This document shows, one piece after another, positions 43,196 through 53,208 of a DNA stretch of 64,000 nucleotides. The translations under genes and the position numbers were made by a program. Source of the stretch: Puniceibacterium sediminis (GTDB taxonomy: Bacteria > Pseudomonadota > Alphaproteobacteria > Rhodobacterales > Rhodobacteraceae); NCBI RefSeq assembly GCF_900188035.1, contig NZ_FZNN01000012.1, positions 1 to 64,000 on the forward strand, written 5' to 3'. Every line of letters starts with the position of its first letter. The stretch's first letter is position 1. The notes beneath the pieces were generated by a model. That model searched no databases, was not told the origin of the DNA, and saw nothing but the letters and a program-made list of their open reading frames with translations.

Positions 43196-43951
43196 ATGAA
43201 CGTCAAACCAGACTTCTCAAAGCACGCCAACCATGCGGAAACCGCCCCGGCATTCCTGTCGGTCTGGGACATCCACGCCTACTACGGTGAAAGCTATATC
43301 GTGCAGGGTGTGTCCTTCAACGTGCACGAAGGCGAGATCCTCGCTCTGCTTGGCCGCAACGGTGCCGGCAAGACCACGACCCTGCGATCCATCGCGCGTC
43401 TGGCCAATCCGCAGGTGAACAAGGGCGAAATCTGGCTCGATCACCAGCCCCTGCACAGGATGAGTTCCTATCAGGCGTCGATGGCGGGCCTTGGCCTTGT
43501 CCCCGAAGACCGCCGCATCATCCCCGGCCTCACGGTCGAAGAGAACCTGCAGCTGGCCCAGATCGCCCCGCCCATTGGCTGGTCGCTGGAACGTCTTTAC
43601 GAACTATTTCCCCGCCTTGGCGAGCGGCGCAAACAGGAAGGCGTGACCCTGTCGGGCGGCGAACAGCAGATGCTGGCCATCGCCCGGGCGCTCGCGCGGG
43701 ACATCAAGGTGCTGCTGCTGGACGAACCCTACGAAGGACTTGCTCCGGTTATCGTGGACGAGATCGAAAAGACCCTGCGCATCGTCAAGGAGCAGGGCAT
43801 GACCACGATCATCGTTGAACAGAACGCCGTGCGGGCGCTGCAATTGGCTGACCGGGCCGTGATCCTGGACACCGGGTCGATCGTATTCGACGGAACCGCG
43901 TCCGAAGTACTTGAAAACGAACAGCTTCGCGCGGAATACCTCGCGATCTGA
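43196..43951 (+). CDS. LivF-type ABC ATPase
   Basis: 251 residues. Walker A 'GRNGAGKTT', signature '[15 protein letters not shown]', Walker B '[13 protein letters not shown]', H-loop region 'IIVEQN' (Gln/Asn form common in LivF). It has an N-terminal extension of about 20 residues compared with E. coli LivF. The ATG at 43196 follows AGGAGG; the frame is open far upstream, but that part only overlaps the LivG-type gene. Last gene of the importer; a hairpin separates it from acetyl-CoA synthetase. Confidence 0.92.
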   Translation: MNVKPDFSKHANHAETAPAFLSVWDIHAYYGESYIVQGVSFNVHEGEILALLGRNGAGKTTTLRSIARLANPQVNKGEIWLDHQPLHRMSSYQASMAGLGLVPEDRRIIPGLTVEENLQLAQIAPPIGWSLERLYELFPRLGERRKQEGVTLSGGEQQMLAIARALARDIKVLLLDEPYEGLAPVIVDEIEKTLRIVKEQGMTTIIVEQNAVRALQLADRAVILDTGSIVFDGTASEVLENEQLRAEYLAI

Positions 43952-43960
43952 ACTGATAAC

Positions 43961-44010
43961 CGGCCCCCTGTACGACCAAAGCAGTCTTGCAAACGGGGGC
44001 CGGGCCGTTT
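43961..44010 (+). terminator. Hairpin between importer and acsA
   Basis: CGGCCCCC (43961-43968) pairs with GGGGGCCG (43995-44002), followed shortly by GTTTT at 44007-44010. Probable partial terminator that uncouples acsA from the importer. Confidence 0.45.
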
Positions 44011-44039
44011 TCCCTGCCCCCAAATTGGAGGAGCCTAAA

Positions 44040-45989
<1,950 letters not shown>

Positions 45990-45993
45990 GGCG

Positions 45994-46680
45994 TTGGATG
46001 GTACAGTGACGCCCGTGGGTGCCCCGGTTCTGATTCTGCTTGGGCCGCCCGGGGCGGGCAAAGGCACGCAAGCCCGTATGCTGGAAGAAAAATTCGGCAT
46101 GGTCCAGCTGTCGACCGGCGACCTACTGCGCGCCGCCGTCAAGGCAGGCACCGAGGCTGGCAGACAGGCGAAGGCCGTCATGGACGCGGGCGGGCTGGTG
46201 AGTGATGACATCGTCATTGCGATCCTGCGCGACCGGCTTGATGCGCCGGACACCTTACAGGGCGTTATTCTCGACGGCTTTCCTCGAAACACACCTCAGG
46301 CCGAGGCGCTGGATCTTCTGTTGGCCGAACGTGAGCAGAAGATCGACGCGGCCATCAGCCTTGAGGTCGACGACGCGGAAATGGTCACACGTATCTCTGG
46401 CAGATACACCTGCGCGGAATGTGGCGAAGGGTATCATGACCAATTCAAAATCCCGCAAAAGCCAGGCGTCTGCGATGCCTGCGGCGGCACCGACATGACG
46501 CGCCGTGCCGATGACAATGCCGAAACCGTGGGCAGCCGACTGCAGGCCTATCACGAGCAGACCGCCCCACTGGCACGTTATTACCGTGCCAGAGGCGCAT
46601 TGCACTGCATTCCTGCCATGGACGGGATCGACGATGTCGCGGCCCGGCTTCATGCGATTGTGACCTCGACCCGAGCGTAA
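45994..46680 (+). CDS. adk: Adenylate kinase with zinc-type lid, second-copy candidate
   Basis: 228 residues. It interconverts ATP + AMP and 2 ADP. P-loop 'GPPGAGKGT' (about 14-22), 'STGDLLRAAV' NMP site, 'DGFPRN', and a long-form lid with a four-cysteine zinc site 'TCAECGEGYHDQFKIPQKPGVCDACGG'. Translation appears to start at TTG 45994, with a strong GGAGGTGA five to six bases upstream and only 4 bases after the acsA stop; GTG codons follow as alternatives. Placed directly after an AMP-forming synthetase, it probably recycles the AMP that Acs releases. The housekeeping adk of these bacteria usually sits with ribosomal protein genes, so this is likely a paralogue. Confidence 0.92.
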   Translation: MDGTVTPVGAPVLILLGPPGAGKGTQARMLEEKFGMVQLSTGDLLRAAVKAGTEAGRQAKAVMDAGGLVSDDIVIAILRDRLDAPDTLQGVILDGFPRNTPQAEALDLLLAEREQKIDAAISLEVDDAEMVTRISGRYTCAECGEGYHDQFKIPQKPGVCDACGGTDMTRRADDNAETVGSRLQAYHEQTAPLARYYRARGALHCIPAMDGIDDVAARLHAIVTSTRA

Positions 46681-46993
46681 CAAAAGCCCCGTAGCGGGCC
46701 AAATGTCGGCAAGCGCACCGAAATTTCTTCGGAGCGTTTCGCTGCCATTTTTGAAATTGAGCGTTCCGTGCGCCTTGCGCAAGATGGCCGGAGCGCCCAA
46801 AAAACGATGCAGATCAGGGACAACGCAGTAATTACTGCATGAGCTTGAACCCTCGCGGTGCATCAGGCATGGACGCCGAGCCGCAAAATGCGCAGATTTG
46901 AAACAATGAGTATCGCCTGTTGAAGGGCAAGGTATCCGAATGAGAGGGAATTGACGTGCTTGCGCACCTGACAGGCATGAGGAAATCCGAGTT
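46681..46993. other. Intergenic region, no gene seen
   Basis: 313 bases between adk and the exonuclease-like gene. A weak CCCG-TAG-CGGG hairpin lies just after the adk stop (46,688-46,699). I see no conserved RNA or further coding sequence. Confidence 0.4.
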
Positions 46994-48298
46994 ATGATCG
47001 AGCGCAATGGCTTCCGTTTCCGGGTTTTCCGAGTGTTTGCAGTTCTTGCCCTTACGCTGGTGGGTGGGTTGCAGGCCGCGCTGTGGATTGGCAGCAGACG
47101 AACCCTGGACATCGGATCCGAGGCCGGATTCGCCTTGGTGGGGGTTGCCGGGACCGGGCTGATCCTTGTGCTTTGCGTCGCGGCCTGGCTCTATTTTGAT
47201 GAGCGGATTGCAAAGCCGTTGGAACGGCGGGCCTTTGCACCGGTCACGACGGATGTCCGCCCCACACTCAGCCAAGAAGACATCGCCCTGCAGGACGCGC
47301 GCCGCATGGCCCGTGCCATGGCCCTCCTGGAATCGGACAAGGCCCAACTGATCAGGCTGATCAGCGAAATTCCCGGCGCGATACTTGTGATCAACACTGC
47401 GGATCAGATCGTGCTTTATGACAGTCAGGCAGCAGATCTTCTCGCCCGACTGGGTGTGCCACGTCTGAACGCCCCGCTCGGTGACTATTTAGAGGCCACC
47501 GGCCTGTCGGCTGCGCGATCCAAGATGCAGCGCACCGGGCTAGAGGTGCGCTTCACAGCGAGTGCCATCCATTCTCCTGACAGCCTCAGCGTACGCCTGC
47601 GTCCTCTCGACAATGGCAATGCGCTGGTCATTTTTCAGGAAACAGAAGCCTCCGGGGGGGCTACCTTGCCCGGCCCTCTTGTCTATGACTTTGCGCTGAT
47701 GGCTCCGCGAAACGGGCAGGACATCGACTCTATGTCCCTGAACGCGCTGACATATTTGGTCCTTTCGACAGAAACGACCGGCCTTCTGCCGCACCGCGAC
47801 AATATCGTGAAGATCGGCGCCGTCCGAATGGTCGGCTCGCGCATCCTGCGGCGGGAAACTTTGGAACTGCGGATCGACCCAGCATCTAAAAACGCGGGCG
47901 AAACATCTGAGGATGGGCGGATGGGCATCCTTGAAGCCAGCGCGGAATTGCACAAATTTGCCCATGATGCGGTGATCGTGGCCCACAACGCCCCACTGCG
48001 CATGGCCTTTCTGCGGCACCATGCGGGTGTGACCTGGGACCATCCACAGATCGATCTGGTGCTGCTATCGGCGCTGCTGTTCGGAGATGGCGCGGATCAC
48101 AGCCTGAGGAGCCTGGCCAGTCGGACGGGTGTCGGCCCGTCCCACGCATTGTCGCGTGGCGGTCTGGCCCAGGCGATTTTGGCTGCAGAAGTGTTGCAGC
48201 GCCTTATGCCGATGCTTGCAGCGCGCGAGTTGGACAGCCTTCGCGAACTGATGGATGCGTTGGACCAACACGCGGACAGTCTGGAAAAATTGCATTGA
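46994..48298 (+). CDS. Membrane PAS protein with catalytically dead DEDDh exonuclease domain
   Basis: 434 residues. Two transmembrane helices (about 13-33 and 49-71), a coiled coil (95-120), a PAS-like domain (about 120-215, 'IPGAILVINTADQIVLYDSQAADLL'), then a DnaQ-like 3'-5' exonuclease fold (about 250-425). The exonuclease motifs are recognisable but stripped: 'DxETTG' is S258-T-E260-TTG, 'HNAxFD' is H331-NAPL-R336, and 'HxAxxD' is H384-ALSR-G389. All three metal-binding aspartates are lost, while the Glu and His remain. Full-length relatives with intact motifs occur near acs/symporter genes in other proteobacteria. I infer a nucleotide- or nucleic-acid-binding signalling role, not nuclease activity. 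Confidence 0.78.
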   Translation: MIERNGFRFRVFRVFAVLALTLVGGLQAALWIGSRRTLDIGSEAGFALVGVAGTGLILVLCVAAWLYFDERIAKPLERRAFAPVTTDVRPTLSQEDIALQDARRMARAMALLESDKAQLIRLISEIPGAILVINTADQIVLYDSQAADLLARLGVPRLNAPLGDYLEATGLSAARSKMQRTGLEVRFTASAIHSPDSLSVRLRPLDNGNALVIFQETEASGGATLPGPLVYDFALMAPRNGQDIDSMSLNALTYLVLSTETTGLLPHRDNIVKIGAVRMVGSRILRRETLELRIDPASKNAGETSEDGRMGILEASAELHKFAHDAVIVAHNAPLRMAFLRHHAGVTWDHPQIDLVLLSALLFGDGADHSLRSLASRTGVGPSHALSRGGLAQAILAAEVLQRLMPMLAARELDSLRELMDALDQHADSLEKLH

Positions 48299-48361
48299 TC
48301 CGCCGAGGCAGTAGCCCCGGTGAAGATAAAAAAGGCCCGAATACCGGGTCGTGATCGGTAT

Positions 48362-48679
48362 CTAGGCTGCTTTTATCACGAGATCGGCGACAAGGATCCC
48401 ATCGTATCCCCCGGCACAGATCGACACCAGCATCCCGCCGGCGCGTATGTGATCGGGATGCGCCTCATAGGCCAGATGCGCCGTGCGGTCGGTGAAGGTC
48501 ACCACAAAACCGTAGGGATAATCCGGCGTCTTGCCCTCGTAATCCGCATTCGGTCCATGGTCGAAGGCCAGAAGTCCCAGTACCTTCCCCTGCAATCCGT
48601 CAAGAAGCTCAAGCGCCTCAAGCAGGATGGCCTTGTCGTGCCTCGGGGGTAGGTTCAGCAGCACAATGTGACGGATCAA
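48362..48679 (-). CDS. Dabb (stress-responsive alpha/beta barrel) family protein
   Basis: 105 residues; small ferredoxin-like dimeric fold typified by 'MIRHIVLLNLPPRHDKAILLEALELLDGLQGKVLGLLAFDHGPN' and 'YGFVVTFTDRTAHLAYEAHPDHI'. Relatives include enzymes and stabilisers in aromatic or polyketide metabolism. The start is a TTG that overlaps the stop of the LacI gene. Last gene of the ten-gene catabolic operon, followed by convergent genes. Its role is probably within that unknown pathway. Confidence 0.85.
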   Translation of the reverse strand: MIRHIVLLNLPPRHDKAILLEALELLDGLQGKVLGLLAFDHGPNADYEGKTPDYPYGFVVTFTDRTAHLAYEAHPDHIRAGGMLVSICAGGYDGILVADLVIKAA

Positions 48680-49707
48680 CTCGAGGTACCTTCAGGGTCT
48701 ATGCCAAGGCTCGTTTCACGCGCCGCAAGGGACACCGGTGCGCGGCGCAAGGCGGGCGGGCGCTGCCCGGTTTCGACCCAGTCAAGCAGCGCTGCTGCAG
48801 CATCCCGACCGAATTGCGCGATATCGCAGTCGACCGAACTGAGGCGTGGCCAGACCTGATTGCATTCTTCAATGTCATCAAAGCCGACGATCCGGAAATC
48901 CTCACCCACTCGGCGGCCCAGCCGTGCGAACCCGGAAAGAAGACCCAAGGCGACCTGATCGTTGAAGCAGACGGCGGCGTCGATTTCAGGCGTTTCGCGG
49001 CTGATCTTCTCGGCGATCTCTGCACCAAACGCCCGTGTGGCGCGGCCATGAAACGAAGTTGGCTGTACCCCTGTGCCAATCAGTGCTTCAAGATATCCTG
49101 ACATCCGTTCGGTCGTGACCGCCCTGTCCTCCAAACCGCCGACAAAGGCGATGTTGCGGGCGCCCTGTTCGATCAGGTGCTGGGTGGCGAGCAGCCCACC
49201 ACGGGCAAAGTCGAAGGTCGCGAAGGGAAACAGATCGCCGCGCGGATCGACCTGACGGAGGACCTGCAGGCAGGGGATGCCCGCCCGTGCGATCTGATCA
49301 AAGGTCTCCGCCTCCTGCCCGTAGGCGGGTGAGATGATAAAGGCCGAAACACCGTGTTCGATCATCGAGCTGACCATCTGCGCCTGAAGCGCGCCGTCCT
49401 CATCCGAGTTCGAAATGACAGTGGCGTAGCCCTGCGCGGACAGGGCCATCTGCACGGATGTGGCAAATTCGGTAAAGAACGGGTTGCGCAGGTCGTTGAT
49501 CACGAGGCCGATCAGACCGACGGACGATTTGCGCAGGTTGGCGGCAGCGCGATTGTAGACATAGCCGGTCGCGGCCATCGCCTCGCGGACCTGCTTAGCT
49601 GTGTCTTCCTTGACCGTAGGGCTGCCGCGCACGACCAGCGAGACGGTGGATTTCGACACACCGGCCGCGCGGGCCACATCTAGGATAGTTGGTCGGCGTG
49701 TGTTCAT
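48676..49707 (-). CDS. LacI-family transcriptional repressor of the catabolic operon
   Basis: 343 residues. N-terminal LacI helix-turn-helix 'TILDVARAAGVSKSTVSLVVRGSPTVKEDTAKQVREA' (about 6-40) plus hinge 'YVYNRAAANLRKSSVGLIGLVI', then the two-lobe periplasmic-binding-like effector domain. It follows the DUF993 gene by a single base (TAA-G-ATG), so it is cotranscribed with the genes it presumably controls and autoregulated. An in-frame TTG at 49716 is possible. Its likely operators are the two GAACGTTC palindromes at 59591-59621. The effector is unknown; its identity would name the pathway's substrate. Confidence 0.92.
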   Translation of the reverse strand: MNTRRPTILDVARAAGVSKSTVSLVVRGSPTVKEDTAKQVREAMAATGYVYNRAAANLRKSSVGLIGLVINDLRNPFFTEFATSVQMALSAQGYATVISNSDEDGALQAQMVSSMIEHGVSAFIISPAYGQEAETFDQIARAGIPCLQVLRQVDPRGDLFPFATFDFARGGLLATQHLIEQGARNIAFVGGLEDRAVTTERMSGYLEALIGTGVQPTSFHGRATRAFGAEIAEKISRETPEIDAAVCFNDQVALGLLSGFARLGRRVGEDFRIVGFDDIEECNQVWPRLSSVDCDIAQFGRDAAAALLDWVETGQRPPALRRAPVSLAARETSLGIDPEGTSS

Positions 49708-49708
49708 C

Positions 49709-50869
49709 TTACTCAATCCCGTGTAGGGTCAAAAGGGTAGTCATCCTGATTTTCGCAAGGTCCGGACGGGCAAGCAAGCCTGCACGGTCTGCCAGACGGA
49801 AGATTTCTGCGTAGTGTGTAATCGCACGGCTGGATTGAAAGCCCGCGGGCATGATGAAATGCTTCTGCGTGCCGTTCAGCCAGGACAGAAAGGCGATCCC
49901 GGCCTTGTAAAACTGCGTCGGCGCGCGAAAGATTTCCCTACTAAGCGGCACGGTGGGGGCCAGCAGCGCGTGATACCGTTCCAGATCGTTCATCGCCAAG
50001 GCTTCGAGCGCGCGCGAGGCCGCCGGAGCGATGGCGGCGAAGATGCCAAGAAGCGCGTGGGAATAATGGGTGCAGTCGCCTTCAATCAGGGCGGCATAGT
50101 TGAAATCGTCACCGGTGTAGAGACGCACGCCACTGGGCAGCCGCTTGCGAAAGGCCTCTTCATGCGCCTGATCCAGCAGGGAAATCTTGATCCCGTCAAT
50201 CTTGTCGGCATGTGAATTGATAAGAGTCAGCACCGTTTCCGTCGCCGTGGCCACGTCGGTGCTGCCCCAGTAACCGGCAAGGGCTGCGTCGAACATGTCG
50301 CCTAGCCAGTGAAGCACCACCGGTTCCCGCGCCTGTTCCAGAAGCTGACCGTAAAGAGCGATGTAGTCGACCGCACCCGCCTTGATCGCGGGCAAGGCGC
50401 GGGTGGCCATCAGGATAATCTGGCCGCCTGCCGCCTCGATCGTGGCCATCTGGGTTTCATAGGCCGCGCGGATCGTATCCAGGCTGGAAAGTTCCGCCAG
50501 CGCCACATGGTCCGTGCCCGCGCCACAGGCGACGCGCGGTTTCAGCGGATGGGCCTGCGCCTCTTTCATGGTTCGTTCGATCAGCTCCTTCGCAGTCAGC
50601 CAGTCTACGCCCATGCCGCGCTGCGCCGTATCCATCGCCTCGGCCAGTCCAAAGCCCTGATCCCAGAGCGTGTGCCTAAATGCGAGGGTCGCGTCCCAGT
50701 CCACCGCCGGTCGGCCACCCCATGGATCGCGTTCGCGCAGTGGGTCCGAAATGACATGCGCGGCGGCAAAGGCCGTGCGGGTCAGCGGCACATGCGGCGC
50801 ACGCGGGATAAGCGGCGTTCCGGACTGGGTATAGTCCGACAGGGTTCCGTCGAGGTTCGGCAGGCGCAT
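49709..50869 (-). CDS. DUF993-family protein (dihydrodipicolinate-synthase-like barrel)
   Basis: 386 residues. Matches the DUF993 type, a TIM-barrel related to dihydrodipicolinate synthase/aldolases: 'RVACGAGTDHVALAELSSLDTIRAAYETQMATIEAAGGQIILMATRAL', 'KIDGIKISLLDQAHEEAFRKRLPSGVRLYTGDDFNY'. The 'GIKIS' Lys is a candidate Schiff-base lysine. The family is frequently found next to Gfo/Idh oxidoreductases in sugar- or cyclitol-like catabolic operons, as here, but no member's reaction is known to me. Three bases downstream of the GMC oxidoreductase gene. Confidence 0.8.
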   Translation of the reverse strand: MRLPNLDGTLSDYTQSGTPLIPRAPHVPLTRTAFAAAHVISDPLRERDPWGGRPAVDWDATLAFRHTLWDQGFGLAEAMDTAQRGMGVDWLTAKELIERTMKEAQAHPLKPRVACGAGTDHVALAELSSLDTIRAAYETQMATIEAAGGQIILMATRALPAIKAGAVDYIALYGQLLEQAREPVVLHWLGDMFDAALAGYWGSTDVATATETVLTLINSHADKIDGIKISLLDQAHEEAFRKRLPSGVRLYTGDDFNYAALIEGDCTHYSHALLGIFAAIAPAASRALEALAMNDLERYHALLAPTVPLSREIFRAPTQFYKAGIAFLSWLNGTQKHFIMPAGFQSSRAITHYAEIFRLADRAGLLARPDLAKIRMTTLLTLHGIE

Positions 50870-50872
50870 GAA

Positions 50873-52456
50873 TCAGATTCCCGTGTCTTCGCGGATCATG
50901 TCGGCGGCTTTCTCCGCAATCATGATGGCAGTTGCATTGGTATTGGCTGAAACGAGACGGGGCATGATGCTTGCATCTACCACCCTGAGCCCTGCTATCC
51001 CGTTAAAGCGCAACCGTGGGTCGACCACAGCGTCCGGGTCAACACCCATCCGGCAGGTGCCCGCCGGGTGGTGATCGGTCTTGGCATGGGCCGCGGCATA
51101 CGCCGCCAGATCGTCGTCCGTCGTCAGGTCCGGCCCCGGCAGACGTTCGGCCAGCACATAGGGTTTCAGTGCCGCCTGTGACATGATCTCGCGGACCATG
51201 CGCAGACCCCTGATCGACATTTCCTTGTCATAGGGATCAGCCCAGTAGTTCGGATCAATCAGCGGCGCGGCGCTGGCATCATCCGACGCGAGCCGCACAG
51301 TGCCCCGGGATCGGGGCCGCAGATAAGCCGAATTCAGCGTCACCCCGCCGTGGGGCATGTGATCCACACCGGCCTCAATCCCCGATCCAAGCCCAAGGTG
51401 GAACTGGATATCGGGCGATCGCGCGTCTTTGTCAGCATACCAGAAGCCGCCGGTTTCAAACAGGGACGAGGCGACGGGGCCGGAATGGTTGATCAGGTAC
51501 TGAAGCCCCGCAACGACAGACCAGAGCGGTTTGGCATATTTGTCATAGGTAAAATCGCCGCGACATTCGCAGATCGTGAAGAGGTCAAGGTGATCCTGAA
51601 GGTTCGATCCCACTTCGGGCTGATCGAACACCACGGGCACGCCAACTTCGGTCAGATGATCCGCAGGCCCGATGCCCGACAGTTGCAGCATTCGAGGAGA
51701 GCCAATCGCGCCCGAGGAAAGCAGAACCTCTGTTCCGGCATGGATTTTTTCACCACCGGCAAGCTCGACCCCTGTGGCGCGGCCCTGTTCGACCATGATC
51801 CGGCGTACCTGTGTACCCGTCCGCACGGTCAGGTTCTTGCGATGGCGCACCGGGTCCAGATAGGCGACCGAGGTCGAGGAGCGGCGCACATTGCGCTGGG
51901 TCAGCTGGTAATATCCCACCCCGTCCTGACGCTCCCCGGCCATATCCATGTTGCGTGGGATTCCCATCTGTGCGGCTGCGTCGAAATAGGCATCACAGAT
52001 CGGCAGCGGGGCGGAGGGTTGCGATACCCCCAGCGGGCCGCCCTTGCCGTGGTAGCGGTCGTTGTAGGTGTCGTTGTCTTCGGCCTTGCGGAAATAGGGC
52101 AACACGCTTTCATAGGACCAGCCGATACAGCCCAATTGCCGCCATTCGTCATAGTCCTGCGCAGCACCACGCGTGTAGATCTGCGCATTGACCGACGATC
52201 CGCCGCCAATCACCTTTGCCTGAGTATACCGCAGCCTGCGTCCGCCCAGATGTTCCTGCGGCGTGGTGAACCAGCCCCAGCTTCCGATACCCTTGGTCAT
52301 CTTGGCGAAACCGGCGGGCATCTTGTAAAACGGGTGCCAGTCGCGACCGCCTGCTTCCAGCAGCAGCACGCTGGCCTTGGTTTCGGACAGTCGCGCGGCA
52401 AGTACGCAGCCAGCCGAACCGCCGCCGATGATGATGAAATCGTATGTCTGTGCCAT
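50873..52456 (-). CDS. GMC oxidoreductase (choline-dehydrogenase-like)
   Basis: 527-residue FAD enzyme. Dinucleotide-binding 'IIGGGSAGCVLAARLSE' at the N-terminus, GMC signature 1 'KVIGGGSSVNAQIYTRG', signature 2 'GAIGSPRMLQLSGIGP', and the C-terminal active site 'DHHPAGTCRMG..AVVDPRLRFNGIAGLRVVDASIMP' with catalytic His pair region and 'NTNATA'. It oxidises primary or secondary alcohols to aldehydes or ketones. GAGG five bases before the ATG at 52456. Six bases separate it from the SDR gene. One of two GMC enzymes in the operon. Confidence 0.92.
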   Translation of the reverse strand: MAQTYDFIIIGGGSAGCVLAARLSETKASVLLLEAGGRDWHPFYKMPAGFAKMTKGIGSWGWFTTPQEHLGGRRLRYTQAKVIGGGSSVNAQIYTRGAAQDYDEWRQLGCIGWSYESVLPYFRKAEDNDTYNDRYHGKGGPLGVSQPSAPLPICDAYFDAAAQMGIPRNMDMAGERQDGVGYYQLTQRNVRRSSTSVAYLDPVRHRKNLTVRTGTQVRRIMVEQGRATGVELAGGEKIHAGTEVLLSSGAIGSPRMLQLSGIGPADHLTEVGVPVVFDQPEVGSNLQDHLDLFTICECRGDFTYDKYAKPLWSVVAGLQYLINHSGPVASSLFETGGFWYADKDARSPDIQFHLGLGSGIEAGVDHMPHGGVTLNSAYLRPRSRGTVRLASDDASAAPLIDPNYWADPYDKEMSIRGLRMVREIMSQAALKPYVLAERLPGPDLTTDDDLAAYAAAHAKTDHHPAGTCRMGVDPDAVVDPRLRFNGIAGLRVVDASIMPRLVSANTNATAIMIAEKAADMIREDTGI

Positions 52457-52461
52457 GTGCC

Positions 52462-53208
52462 TCAAAGCCTTGGGATAGAGAGGCCACCGTCCAGCGGAAT
52501 GACCGCTCCGGTGGCGAATTGCATGTCTCCGCGCGCCAGCGGCAGAACGGCCTGGCCGATGTCGCCGGGCATGCCCCAGCGGCGTGCGGGGACAAGACCG
52601 GCTTCGATCCGGGGGGTATAGCTGTCCTGTACCCCGGCGGTCATGGGGGATGCGATGATGCCGGGACGCAGTTCAAAAACCCCGATCCCCGCCTGCGCAA
52701 GCCGCACAGCAAAGAGCTTGGCCATCATCGCAGCCCCCGCCTTGGACAGGCAGTATTCTGCGCGCTCGACCGAGACCATTTCGGCGCTGGCCGAGGTCAC
52801 GAAGAGCATGGACCTGTAGGGATCGACGGGCTGCACCAGCAGGTTTCTGGCCACCGCCTGAGCGAGGAAGAAAGCACCGCGCAGGTTGATATCCATGGTG
52901 AAATCATAGTTCTCGGGCAAGAGGTCGAGCATGTCACCGCGCACCCGCGCCGGGACGCCCGCGTTCGAAACATAGGTGGTGATCGGCCCGGCCTGATCCA
53001 GAAGCGCGCCGATCCCGTTAAGATCGGACAGATCGTGGCGGATGTAGCGGGCGTTTGGCCCCAGCTGTGCCAATGCGTCAACCACAGCCCCGGACTCGGG
53101 TGCGGCCTCGGCCGCCAGCGTCACCTGCCACCCGGCATCCGCCAGAACCGAAGCAATCCCAAGGCCAATGCCCTGCTGTCCGCCGGTGATCAGCGCATGG
53201 GGCGTCAT
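52462..53208 (-). CDS. Short-chain dehydrogenase/reductase
   Basis: 248 residues, classical SDR. NAD(P)-binding 'TGGQQGIGLG' near 7-16, 'NAG' at 'YVSNAGVPA', catalytic Ser in 'VTSASAEM' and 'YCLSK' (YxxxK) at about 153-157. The C-terminal 'GAVIPLDGGL' is typical of 3-ketoacyl reductase-like members. The ATG at 53208 is preferred over 53214 because GGAGGG lies five to six bases upstream. Overlaps the second GMC gene by four bases. Confidence 0.9.
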   Translation of the reverse strand: MTPHALITGGQQGIGLGIASVLADAGWQVTLAAEAAPESGAVVDALAQLGPNARYIRHDLSDLNGIGALLDQAGPITTYVSNAGVPARVRGDMLDLLPENYDFTMDINLRGAFFLAQAVARNLLVQPVDPYRSMLFVTSASAEMVSVERAEYCLSKAGAAMMAKLFAVRLAQAGIGVFELRPGIIASPMTAGVQDSYTPRIEAGLVPARRWGMPGDIGQAVLPLARGDMQFATGAVIPLDGGLSIPRL

